A DNA stretch of 64,000 nucleotides from Lewinellaceae bacterium (lineage in GTDB: Bacteria; Bacteroidota; Bacteroidia; Chitinophagales; Saprospiraceae): positions 186,001 through 250,000 of the forward strand of contig JACJYP010000001.1 in assembly GCA_020636045.1 (NCBI GenBank). The letters run 5' to 3'. Position numbers and translations under genes: made by a program. Position 1 is the first letter of the stretch; each line of letters opens with the position of its first letter. Of this stretch, positions 26,014 through 34,545 are shown one piece after another. The notes below the pieces were generated by a model, which ran no database searches, was not told the origin of the DNA, and saw only the letters and a program-made list of their open reading frames with translations.

Positions 26014-28326
26014 TCAAAAATACTTGCCGGAAATACTATATATAGCTAAGGATAATTCATTCATGGATTTATCGATGGAGGCTATTAAATTCGGATCATT
26101 TTCTTTTTTGTTTCTGAACTTTTCAAAGGCATCTTCGATCGTCCGGAACTCGCGTTCGATGATTGGGAAATCAAATCCGACCGAGAAGCCGAGCAGGTAT
26201 AACAACTGGCGGATATGATCGCGAAGAGCTTTCACGCTGGTGCCTTCCAGCTGTTTCAACGCAGATTCCGACAAGGCACTCCCTGCAGGCAATCCTTCAT
26301 CTACGGAGAAGCGCTCAATAAATCTCCGGAATGCCTGTATTGCCAGCTCCCGGTTCAGTTTTTTCTTATCCCTGTTTGAATTGCCGTTTTGTTTCGGATC
26401 GAGCGTTTTATCACCGGAAAGCGGATTATTTGCGATGAATTGCCATAAATCTTCTTCTCTGAAAAGTATTTTTCCCACCTGTGCCTGCATAAATTCATAC
26501 AGGGTGCGCCGGAACAGGTGGGGGGTATTCAAGGCGTCGGCGCCTCTTGCCAGATGCCAGTATTGTTCGAGGTACTGGTAACCTTTTTCCTGCAAGTGTG
26601 ATTGAATCGCTTCATTGAACACACTGACAGGATATATCCAGTAGCTTTGCAAAACGCCCAGCCCTCTGCGTACCTTCGCCTGTTCGATCTTGTCGAGCAG
26701 CTCGATCCCATAATGGGGGTATTCCAGGTTGCGGCTGAACAGATAGTCGAGCAGGATGATGTCGTATATGATCGGATGTTCTTTCTTGCTATCATCTTCG
26801 CGTGTTTTCTGAAGTAGCATCCAGGTGGCGCCGATGGTTTCGGCGGATTTAAAATCTCCGATGATACACTCCTGATTGGGTGGCGACATTGATCCCGGTG
26901 TCGCTTCAATCAGGTCGATGATGATATCACATTTTTCAGGGCCGGCGCCGGGATATTTCCCTTCCCTGAGTCGTGAGTTGGCGAAATCATCGGCAAACAG
27001 GAAATTCCACTTTAAGGCTTTATCCCGAAATTCTGAAGCAATACGGGCGGCACGCCGCTCCATAGCGGTTTCAGAGTGGAAAGTGAAAGGGAAAACGCGT
27101 CTGGCGTGTCCGGAGCCGAAAGAGTTGTCAAGGTAGGAGTTCAGCACCAGCCGGTTTTGGAACTCCAAAAACTCAAAGCAGACGTTTTTTTTGTACAATT
27201 CGGTTTCGAATGCCCATGTAATTGTGTTAATAACCTGTCGCAGGTTTTTTGAAAAATCCTGGTTTCCAACAGGCTCGATGGCAACGTAGCGATACCAGAT
27301 ACTCGAGTCCAGAAACTTATAGCGGGCATCCAGCTCAATGACTTCATTCTCCTGCTGATATTCGCTGGACATGATGTTTTTGTAACTGATAAAAATGGTA
27401 GGATAACAAGGTGTTTTTGCTTTGCCGATACCATAAATATAACCGATCACCTTTTCATAAAACTCCTGTTCCTCGTTATTGTATGCGGCGATCTCGGTAA
27501 GCGGTAGGAACACAACATTTACTTTACGATCACTTTCCGGGTCCTGCCGCTCTTCCAAATATTTCCTACGGAGTTCCGCGTAAGGAAAATCTTCAGGGGC
27601 TTCATCAGTAAGACCATTCGGGTCCGGGTACAGGAAACGAAAAGAAAAGGGGAGTTTTTCTGCTGGCATTTCCGGCAGATCAACGTTATCGGCCCATTGC
27701 TTTTCCATTGTCCAGCCCCTCATCCCCTGAGCGATATTGGCCAGTTTTATACCGACTTCTTCATCTTCGATTCCTTTTCGACTTTCAATCAGGTTGAGCA
27801 GTGGATGTGGTACATGTGAAAACGCGGTCACATAAACACCGACCTCTTTCGCACCGGCGATGCGCCCGGGCTGTCCGACAACTATGTTTTTTTCTGGAAA
27901 CAACTGCCCAAGCCATTCGACTTTTCCGGCCCTGAGCAAAGGATACTCGTCATAAGGACCCAGCTTTACCTTTTTGGGCCAATCCAGATCACCACCATGT
28001 GCAAATAAAAAAATCTGACCGATCTCGGCGCGTTTCTTCAGATCAATGGAATCGATCACATCGGTGAGCAATCCCCGGATGTAGTCTTGTTTTTGCTGAT
28101 CTTCAAGTTGGTCGCCTTCTTCGTTTTTGTTCAGGCAGGAGCTGCCGAACACATAATGTTTCTCATCCTTCAGTTTCCAAATATCGCGGTTTTCTCCGAA
28201 CACTTTTTGAAGTTCCGGAGCAGGTATGGGGGCCTCTTCACAGGAGTCTTTTGTAAAGAGACCTTTGCCTTGCTCGTTGACAGGCAGGTATTTGGAATAG
28301 GTGGTGATGATTATCAGGTTTTTCAT
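26014..28326 (-). CDS. large protein with embedded receiver domain (third gene of the island operon)
   Basis: A 770-residue protein. The start at 28326 (MKNLIIITTYSKYLPVNEQG) lies two bases after the stop of the kinase-like gene and is preferred over the 28575 start inside it. The N-terminal region of about 230 residues has an alpha/beta pattern with IFLFAHGGDLDW (105-116). Residues about 438-580 look like a receiver: WNFLFADD (acidic pair 446-447), IIYDIILLDYLF with D527 as likely phosphoacceptor, then YGIELLDKI and GLGVLQSYWIYP. A long insertion separates the first two motifs. The C-terminal part is helical, with no helix-turn-helix I can recognise. It is probably the phosphorylation partner of the adjacent kinase-like protein. 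The output function is unknown; a caspase-like reading of the HGG motif was considered but lacks a clear catalytic cysteine. Confidence 0.7.
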   Translation of the reverse strand: MKNLIIITTYSKYLPVNEQGKGLFTKDSCEEAPIPAPELQKVFGENRDIWKLKDEKHYVFGSSCLNKNEEGDQLEDQQKQDYIRGLLTDVIDSIDLKKRAEIGQIFLFAHGGDLDWPKKVKLGPYDEYPLLRAGKVEWLGQLFPEKNIVVGQPGRIAGAKEVGVYVTAFSHVPHPLLNLIESRKGIEDEEVGIKLANIAQGMRGWTMEKQWADNVDLPEMPAEKLPFSFRFLYPDPNGLTDEAPEDFPYAELRRKYLEERQDPESDRKVNVVFLPLTEIAAYNNEEQEFYEKVIGYIYGIGKAKTPCYPTIFISYKNIMSSEYQQENEVIELDARYKFLDSSIWYRYVAIEPVGNQDFSKNLRQVINTITWAFETELYKKNVCFEFLEFQNRLVLNSYLDNSFGSGHARRVFPFTFHSETAMERRAARIASEFRDKALKWNFLFADDFANSRLREGKYPGAGPEKCDIIIDLIEATPGSMSPPNQECIIGDFKSAETIGATWMLLQKTREDDSKKEHPIIYDIILLDYLFSRNLEYPHYGIELLDKIEQAKVRRGLGVLQSYWIYPVSVFNEAIQSHLQEKGYQYLEQYWHLARGADALNTPHLFRRTLYEFMQAQVGKILFREEDLWQFIANNPLSGDKTLDPKQNGNSNRDKKKLNRELAIQAFRRFIERFSVDEGLPAGSALSESALKQLEGTSVKALRDHIRQLLYLLGFSVGFDFPIIEREFRTIEDAFEKFRNKKENDPNLIASIDKSMNELSLAIYSISGKYF

Positions 28327-28328
28327 GA

Positions 28329-31300
28329 TCAGCTGGTGTATTCTTCCTGAATGGTAGAGTAAAATAGCTCGCAAAGCGTCAGCTTGCAATCGCGCAGGGC
28401 AGAACCGAGGGCAGACAATTGCACAAATGCGGTGGGATAGGGTAAAATATGCGTTTTGGATCGACCGGAGTGAATGATCACCCTGAACCTTGCGCGGATC
28501 AGTTTGTCGCGAAACCTTTTGAAAAGCACATTGACCTGTTCCTGTTCGGTCATATCCATGAGCCCGTCTGCACAATGTTTCACCGCGCGTTCGAGCAGGC
28601 CCTGGTGCAGGCTGATAAAATGACTGTCGCGGTACAGCAATGCATACGCTTCGCTGGTGTAGGCGGGCTCGCCCAATTTGTTAATCGTAGCCACAGTGTT
28701 ACCTTTCAGATCTTTCATGCAAAGCAGATCGGGCTGCGTGACGTCAAATTCAAGCGAGAGAATGTGAATGTTTTTTTTGCTCCAGCGGAGGTGGTTTCTT
28801 GCGCGCTCTTTTTCAGTATCTCCGAAATTGTTTTTCCAGATGCGCTCGTCGATGATAATGACCTTGGTCAGGGCCGCTTCCAGCATTTTAAAGCGCCATA
28901 AATTGTCGATCATCTCGTGGCGGATGATGCGGTTGGTTGAATTGTCGCCGCTAATGCCTTCCAGATACAGGTAACGGTCGATCTGCACAGCGCCGACATC
29001 GTTGCAGAATTCGTCGAAGCGAAGGGGCTGGTCGTTGTGTTCGCGAAACAAAATATCCTGTTCACGTGCCTCCGAGAGGGTTTCGTCCACCACCAGTTCT
29101 TTGACCGCGTCGTCCTTGAAGTGGTGCTGCCTCTTTGGATCCTCGATACCGATCGTCACTTTTTTGCTGATTTGAGAAATGTGATCTGATTGATCAGGTC
29201 CGAGGTTAAAACGGCTATGAGATTGATTAAAATCAAATATCTGCGGACCGTCGAGCCAGGCTTCATAAAGCGATTGATTAAAATCGTCCTGCCGTAATTG
29301 CTCATCAGTCCAACCCGTCAGGATACGCGCCGGACTGCGTTTGAATATCTCAATATAGGTTTTTTGCCAACTTTTGGGGCTCCTTTCTTCCAGCTCCTTA
29401 TGGATTACGACAAATCGATATGGAACCTTATCGGGATTGACCATACGCGGGTCACCATACTCCCGGATCGTCCAGTTTGCCAGTTGTTTTTTGAATTCGT
29501 CTTTCAATTCTTCACTGTGGTCATTCGGATTGACTTTGAAGTACCTTGACTTATTGGCGACAACCAGAAGACCCGGCTTGGGTTTTCTGAGGTAGAAAGT
29601 ATATTTCAGGTTTCCTTTTCCCACAGCATAATCACCTAAACACTCAACCGTCAGGACCGGCAGATCATTGGGCGGAGGATCCATCAGCAGATCGTGTGGC
29701 CGTACACCCCGAAGCCAGCCAGCGGCGATCTGAATTTCCTTGATGCCTTTATGGCGCTCGTCAGGATTACCGTCTTTTTTGATCAGCGGGTCGGCAAGCA
29801 CTTTCTGGATAGTGTCAACGATGGAAGACGAGGTATTTCCACTGTTGTCGCTTACTTCCAGGCGGTAGTAGTCGGGGCCGGCATCGCTCAGCACAAGCTT
29901 GATCTTCATCATTCCGTCTTCTCGTTTTTCTTTTGCACTGCCGTGTTTGGCGCTGTTACGGATGAAGTTTTCGAGAATGGTATAAATGCCCTGACGGCCG
30001 GTATTGCCGGAAGGCAAAGCGATCTCAATGTCGCTATCAATATCGATAGGGTCGGGTTCCTCGCCATTGCGGTTATCCCAGAATGTTTTGATCTCGATAT
30101 CCGAATCCCGGTATCCTTCGGAGTTAATGATATAGTCGAGGGTCAGGTTCCTGGTGTCTTTCTGGCGATCTCCGTCCGCAGAAGTCACCTTAAGTTTTCC
30201 GTAGAAATAATCCACCACCGCCTCTTTGAAAAACAAGGGGCTGAAGTACAGGTAACGGTCGGATGCAAATGTGCCGATGTAATCCTGCCTCTCCTGGAAA
30301 TAACCCAGCAAACGGCCAATGGACCGAATGTAGGGCAACAAGAGCCTGTCTTTGCTGTTTTTTACTTTCTCATTAAGACTTATCGTTCCGTCATCATGCA
30401 CCACGATCAAATCTTCCAGCACGCCTTCTTTCAGCATGGTTCGTTCATCTGATAATAGATTTTTCAGATAGGAAAGCACATGACTACCGATGTTGTGACT
30501 GATATTGCGCGACATGATCGACACGGCCGCCGACCTTTCAGCGGCTGCCCGGATACTTTCCTCAATCTCGCCGATCTGCTTGTCCGTGAAAAGCCCGGTG
30601 GTATAATAAAGGATACTGATGATCTCCTGGGGAACCGGATCGTCCGGAAAAATTTCTTTCCATTTGTCGTAGCCGCTTCCGTCTTCATAATACCCCAGAT
30701 CATCTTTTTCCCATTCTGTCACCTCCGGGTCTTTTTTAATTATTTTTTCGGGTGAAATGCGTTTGTCGGAATTCAGGAATACTACGCCGCCTGTCAATTG
30801 TTCGCGCCAGTTGATGATTACGGGAAGCCAATAAATATGCGAAACGGTGTTCTCTTCCTGGGTCAGGCCAAAAAAGCCCGCTTCGAAGATACTGAGCCGT
30901 ACATTCAGTGCTTCCGGCTCGATCAGATCGAACAGAGTAATGAGTTTGTCAAGATCATGATCCTCTGTTTCTGAATATTTATCGTCGTAATCGAATTTGT
31001 CCCAGGTACCAGTTAACGCATTTTTTATCGGCAAACGATCCTTTTGCTGTGAAGATTTGTATTGCGCCTCAGCAATGCGCACGAAATCTTTTAACTGCAT
31101 ATTTCCCAATTCCGCCATCAGCGTATTGTCATAGACGACCATATTCGCAGAGTTAATAGGCTTTCCGGCCCGATCGTCATTGCGTTTTTTATCAAAAATT
31201 GCGTAAGTCGTTTTTAGAAGATCTTTAAATCCCGGTTCATATGAATGGATGTGGTATGCTGCATTGCTTGGGTTGAAAATGCCGCTGCGAATAAAAAAGC

Positions 31301-32192
31301 GAATGATGCTGTATTGGAACTGCCTCTCTTTGGGGTCGGTTTGCCGGGCTTTGCCAAATATTTTTTCAGGGTCTTGGCCTGGTTTAACCTGAATGTGGAG
31401 TACAGGTCTTTCACTACCATCAACCTTGAACTTGCCCGTAAATGCGGGGTCTACCCGCCCTTTACCGGGCTCCACGTCGGGGTTGATCTCGTACACGATC
31501 ATATCCTTGGGGTGATCGGCGGTTTTGTCGAAGTAAAAAATGGATGACACGTTGTTCCCGACAATTTCCCACACAGTGCTGTACTTTCCCTGAACATGCG
31601 CAAGGCTGTTAAAATCATTCTCTCTGAGTTCGTATGGTACTTTGGGTGGAGAATAAGACGGGTGATGTTTGTCAGGGATGTTGATATGCATCCTGTATGG
31701 GGGCAGGTTTTGATTTCCCAGGAATGAGAACAAATTGAAATTGCAGGTGAGCCAATGGCTTTCGAGGTGCCGTTTGGCGAAGCTTTCTATAGGATATAAA
31801 AAGCGATATTCGAAGAAAGCGCGCCACTCGGCCTGGGCATTAATACGGTCGATCAGTTTGTCGGTAAGAAAATTCTTGACCGCCTTTGTGTAGGTATAGT
31901 TAAATAAAGGGCTGAATACTTCCGATATTACAAACAAGGCGTCCCTGTAGTGTAGTTTGATCGCGTTTTGCAGTAAGTCGCGCAGCGCATGGATATAAGA
32001 TATTTCCGCATTCCCACTATCCCTCCTTGCTTCATTTAAAAAAGAATAATGCTGATCGATCTTTTCAACGCTTAACTTAAATGACAATAATTTTTTAGCG
32101 ATGTTTTCGGGCGCCTTTAAAGTGCCTTTATTTAACTGATCGATGAACTTGTTCAGATATGTGCGGTGCTTTTTTATTATTTTCGTATTCAT
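28329..32192 (-). CDS. GHKL histidine-kinase-like protein, 1287 residues (second gene of the island operon)
   Basis: The first 540 residues are unrecognised and probably sensory. At 560-573 lies MSRNISHNIGSHVLS, a phosphoacceptor-like helix with H566 and H571 (HNIGSH). The GHKL ATPase core follows: ILENFIRNSAKHG (739-751; N742, N746 and H750 of the N box), VSDNSGN (780-786, a weak G1 box) and HKGIKEIQIAAGW (814-826). The 450 residues after that include ALTKVIIIDERIW and, close to the end, VIIHSGRSK and ALRDCKLTLCELFYS, perhaps a degenerate receiver-type or other alpha/beta module. No membrane segment is seen, so the protein is probably cytosolic. Its start overlaps the upstream stop by ATGA, and the next gene starts two bases after its stop, implying tight co-expression. 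Confidence 0.75.
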   Translation of the reverse strand: MNTKIIKKHRTYLNKFIDQLNKGTLKAPENIAKKLLSFKLSVEKIDQHYSFLNEARRDSGNAEISYIHALRDLLQNAIKLHYRDALFVISEVFSPLFNYTYTKAVKNFLTDKLIDRINAQAEWRAFFEYRFLYPIESFAKRHLESHWLTCNFNLFSFLGNQNLPPYRMHINIPDKHHPSYSPPKVPYELRENDFNSLAHVQGKYSTVWEIVGNNVSSIFYFDKTADHPKDMIVYEINPDVEPGKGRVDPAFTGKFKVDGSERPVLHIQVKPGQDPEKIFGKARQTDPKERQFQYSIIRFFIRSGIFNPSNAAYHIHSYEPGFKDLLKTTYAIFDKKRNDDRAGKPINSANMVVYDNTLMAELGNMQLKDFVRIAEAQYKSSQQKDRLPIKNALTGTWDKFDYDDKYSETEDHDLDKLITLFDLIEPEALNVRLSIFEAGFFGLTQEENTVSHIYWLPVIINWREQLTGGVVFLNSDKRISPEKIIKKDPEVTEWEKDDLGYYEDGSGYDKWKEIFPDDPVPQEIISILYYTTGLFTDKQIGEIEESIRAAAERSAAVSIMSRNISHNIGSHVLSYLKNLLSDERTMLKEGVLEDLIVVHDDGTISLNEKVKNSKDRLLLPYIRSIGRLLGYFQERQDYIGTFASDRYLYFSPLFFKEAVVDYFYGKLKVTSADGDRQKDTRNLTLDYIINSEGYRDSDIEIKTFWDNRNGEEPDPIDIDSDIEIALPSGNTGRQGIYTILENFIRNSAKHGSAKEKREDGMMKIKLVLSDAGPDYYRLEVSDNSGNTSSSIVDTIQKVLADPLIKKDGNPDERHKGIKEIQIAAGWLRGVRPHDLLMDPPPNDLPVLTVECLGDYAVGKGNLKYTFYLRKPKPGLLVVANKSRYFKVNPNDHSEELKDEFKKQLANWTIREYGDPRMVNPDKVPYRFVVIHKELEERSPKSWQKTYIEIFKRSPARILTGWTDEQLRQDDFNQSLYEAWLDGPQIFDFNQSHSRFNLGPDQSDHISQISKKVTIGIEDPKRQHHFKDDAVKELVVDETLSEAREQDILFREHNDQPLRFDEFCNDVGAVQIDRYLYLEGISGDNSTNRIIRHEMIDNLWRFKMLEAALTKVIIIDERIWKNNFGDTEKERARNHLRWSKKNIHILSLEFDVTQPDLLCMKDLKGNTVATINKLGEPAYTSEAYALLYRDSHFISLHQGLLERAVKHCADGLMDMTEQEQVNVLFKRFRDKLIRARFRVIIHSGRSKTHILPYPTAFVQLSALGSALRDCKLTLCELFYSTIQEEYTS

Positions 32193-33295
32193 CGGCCATT
32201 ATTTTTGTGAAAGTGTTTATTGACTTCGCTGACAATCCGGGAGGTGTTTGTCAGCCTTTTTCGTTTGGTCTCGCTGATCGCCAGTTCGAGGGTATCTTTG
32301 GCATTCGCGATGTTGAACTGTTTTTCGGCAATGTCTGCGGCTATCCTCAATGTGGCATAAGGAATGATCTTTTCCGTGCCTCCGATATCGTCGGCCGATC
32401 CGTGCACCGTCTGGTATTCCTGAATATTGCCGCTGAAGGGCGGCGCCAGGTAGATATTGCGGGAGTATAATTCGAGTTTAGGTTCGATATTGACGATCCC
32501 CAGGATCGTTTCGTACACGATATCTCCCACTTCGTTCGAGCAGATGATCAGGATATGCTGGGCTTCGCCGCCGGGTTTTTGCTCTTTGCTGATGATGTTG
32601 TTCAATTCCGGCAAGCCATTGTCGGGCTGAAATGCTTTGATCTCCGGGTCTACATCCCGGATCCAGTTTTCCAATACGTTTCCAAACAGGTGGTGTTTGT
32701 ACAGGGCCCATTTTCGGAACCTGTTTTCGCCAATGAAGCGCTGTGCAGCCTGTAATGCGTATTCGGAGACCTGTTGCTGGTGGGCTTTTGTAAAACTGCC
32801 ATTGAAATGGATCTCGGCATCGTTTTCTATGCGGTAGGATTCATTTGCATAAAACCCTTCAGCCTGATCGCGCACGAACAGAATTCTGCTGCCGGAATTG
32901 GTCTCCAGGCCGAATTCCTTGACCGCTTTTACTTTTTGGCGGAACAGATATAATGCCTCCGCATTGACCGAGGTCCTGAAGATCGTTCTGACCCCTTTGT
33001 TGTACCATTTTGTTGTGAGTCCAACCAGGCGTTCTGCTTGTTTGGTCGACAGCTCGTCAAATTTTGCAGTATCATCACCGGCAGCGTCCAGTAAGCTCTG
33101 ATAAGAGTGATACATATATTCGCTGCCGTCGTCGTTCATATCGAACTCAAATTTTATTGGACGATCAGAATATGCGTCTACCAATCCTTGCAGGAAGGTC
33201 TTGAAAATATCTGCAAGCCGCCGGCCTGTGCCGGCACCAACAATAACTCCAACTTTTATGACCTCATTGGTCAGGCGGGGGGGAAGGTCTTCCAT
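32189..33295 (-). CDS. isopropylmalate/isocitrate dehydrogenase-like protein (first gene of the island operon)
   Basis: A 368-residue protein. The start at 33295 (MEDLPPRLTNEVIKVGVIVG) is preferred over 33346 because a promoter box lies between them. The family pattern is recognisable though diverged: VGVIVGAGTGRRLADI (15-30), ILFVRDQAEGFYANESYR (138-155) matching the usual vREntEGlY, KHHLFGN with K200 at the catalytic lysine place, NEVGDIVYETILG (254-266) matching NlfGDilsD with D258 kept and the second Asp replaced by Glu, and YQTVHGSADDIGG (294-306) matching EPvHGSApDiaGk. It may therefore still bind a hydroxy-acid and NAD(P), or serve as a metabolite sensor. It is not next to leucine or TCA genes but leads a kinase/receiver operon, which argues for a regulatory or defence role (inference). 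Confidence 0.75.
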   Translation of the reverse strand: MEDLPPRLTNEVIKVGVIVGAGTGRRLADIFKTFLQGLVDAYSDRPIKFEFDMNDDGSEYMYHSYQSLLDAAGDDTAKFDELSTKQAERLVGLTTKWYNKGVRTIFRTSVNAEALYLFRQKVKAVKEFGLETNSGSRILFVRDQAEGFYANESYRIENDAEIHFNGSFTKAHQQQVSEYALQAAQRFIGENRFRKWALYKHHLFGNVLENWIRDVDPEIKAFQPDNGLPELNNIISKEQKPGGEAQHILIICSNEVGDIVYETILGIVNIEPKLELYSRNIYLAPPFSGNIQEYQTVHGSADDIGGTEKIIPYATLRIAADIAEKQFNIANAKDTLELAISETKRKRLTNTSRIVSEVNKHFHKNNGR

Positions 33296-33314
33296 GCTAT
33301 ATTTTGCAATGAAG

Positions 33315-33346
33315 CAAATATAATGGTGGAAAACGATCTTTCCCAA
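33315..33346 (-). promoter_or_regulatory. promoter of the island operon
   Basis: On the minus strand TTG (33346-33344) and TATATTTG (33322-33315) are 21 bases apart, a close match to the Bacteroidota promoter. The transcript would start near 33308, leaving a leader of about 13 bases before the ATG at 33295. Confidence 0.55.
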
Positions 33347-33516
33347 TCAGTCGGGATCAAAGACCGTAAAATATCGTTTGACGTGTGTTTTTGTTCTATG
33401 AACGATAATTTTGACAGAGGGAGGTGAGTCCGAATAAACACCTGTTCTTCTGATTGCAACCAGGTTGGCGGAATATTGGATGCAGAAACCCTTTTTTTCT
33501 TCCCTACATTAGCTCT

Positions 33517-33957
33517 ATGCACAAATCATTGTCTCTGCTTCTGCCTTTCCTGTTTGCCTTTTATGGCCAGTCGCTTGCCCAACAAGACTCCACGCTCATC
33601 CAAGCCGACTCAATGCCTCGCGCAACCGTGCGATTCGACTCCGCGTTTTACGATTTTGGTGCAGTCAGGGAGGGGGCGATGGTGAAGCATACTTTCCATT
33701 TTCAAAACACAGGAGATCAGCCGTACGTTATTCAGGACGTAAAGACAAGTTGCGGCTGCACAGTGCCGATCTGGCCAAAAGATACGATCCCGCCGGGGGC
33801 GTCTGGAGAAATAAATGTAGAGTTCAATACAAACGGCAAAATGGGCCTTCAACTCAAGGTCATTCGCGTTATCGGAAACTCCGATCCTCCGCAGGCAATG
33901 CTGCAAATGAGCGGTGAGGTCAGGCCGGGGCGAAAGCGAAAGAACAAGGGGCATTGA
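33517..33957 (+). CDS. secreted DUF1573 domain protein
   Basis: A 146-residue protein. The start at 33517 (MHKSLSLLLPFLFAFYGQSL) gives a signal peptide; the longer frame from 33454 is not supported. The mature part is one DUF1573 domain: FYDFGAVREGAMVKHTFHFQ, NTGDQPYVIQDVKTSCGCTV and PGASGEINVEFNTNGKMG. The family is common in Bacteroidota and has an Ig-like fold in the periplasm or on the surface, with no proven general function. The C-terminus is basic (RPGRKRKNKGH). It is divergent from the island operon and 36 bases upstream of the 33994 gene. Confidence 0.85.
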   Translation: MHKSLSLLLPFLFAFYGQSLAQQDSTLIQADSMPRATVRFDSAFYDFGAVREGAMVKHTFHFQNTGDQPYVIQDVKTSCGCTVPIWPKDTIPPGASGEINVEFNTNGKMGLQLKVIRVIGNSDPPQAMLQMSGEVRPGRKRKNKGH

Positions 33958-33993
33958 GGGCGCGATCAACATATATCCAAAAACAATTACCTC

Positions 33994-34542
33994 ATGGCAC
34001 AAGACGAAATGGATACTTTCAACCTCCAGCGAAAGGTAGAACGCTACAACGAGGTGCTGAAAAATGCCCTGCGTTACCGCGAGGCCTGGAATAAAAGCCT
34101 TAAAAAAAGTATCATCGACAGCCTCACGTCGCTGGCAAAAGCCGGTAAACTGGAATGCGAGATCGAAGAGCGCAACGATATCGAGAACCTGGAAGCCGTT
34201 GTGCTGAGTCTGGGCCATTCGGAAAGCGGGCTCGGCGAACCGGTGGGTGGCGACTTGCGACGCGATCTTATCAAGCAGAACGGCTCACTCGTATACCAGC
34301 AATTGTTCAACGGAAAAGTTCTTGTACTCATCAATTATCCCTTTATCGAGAAATACGGCCAGCCGCAACCTCCCAAAACGATCGCTATTTACCGGCCGGA
34401 GGAACTGAAGGAGCCCTACATTCTCCGGCATCTGGAGACATTTGTGACCGACATCACCAACTGGGAAGATTACGACGACGACGCGCCCGAGCCCAACCAG
34501 CGGATCGGTTTCAAAATGAATTTTGAAGACGCCGAGAAGTGA
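33994..34542 (+). CDS. conserved-looking hypothetical protein
   Basis: A 182-residue soluble acidic protein. The N-terminal 45 residues form a likely helix (DTFNLQRKVERYNEVLKNAL). The middle has an alpha/beta pattern (GKVLVLINYPFIEKYGQPQP, then PKTIAIYRPEELKEPYILRH), and the tail is acidic (WEDYDDDAPEPNQR). There is no signal peptide or membrane segment. I recognise no named domain. It may share a transcript with the DUF1573 gene. Its stop is 4 bases from the convergent radical SAM gene. Confidence 0.7.
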   Translation: MAQDEMDTFNLQRKVERYNEVLKNALRYREAWNKSLKKSIIDSLTSLAKAGKLECEIEERNDIENLEAVVLSLGHSESGLGEPVGGDLRRDLIKQNGSLVYQQLFNGKVLVLINYPFIEKYGQPQPPKTIAIYRPEELKEPYILRHLETFVTDITNWEDYDDDAPEPNQRIGFKMNFEDAEK

Positions 34543-34545
34543 GGA

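Noticed and set aside
26014..28326. Caspase-like or CHAT protease reading of the N-terminal AHGGD motif
   Set aside because: A following catalytic cysteine in a proper strand context could not be found, so no protease call was made.
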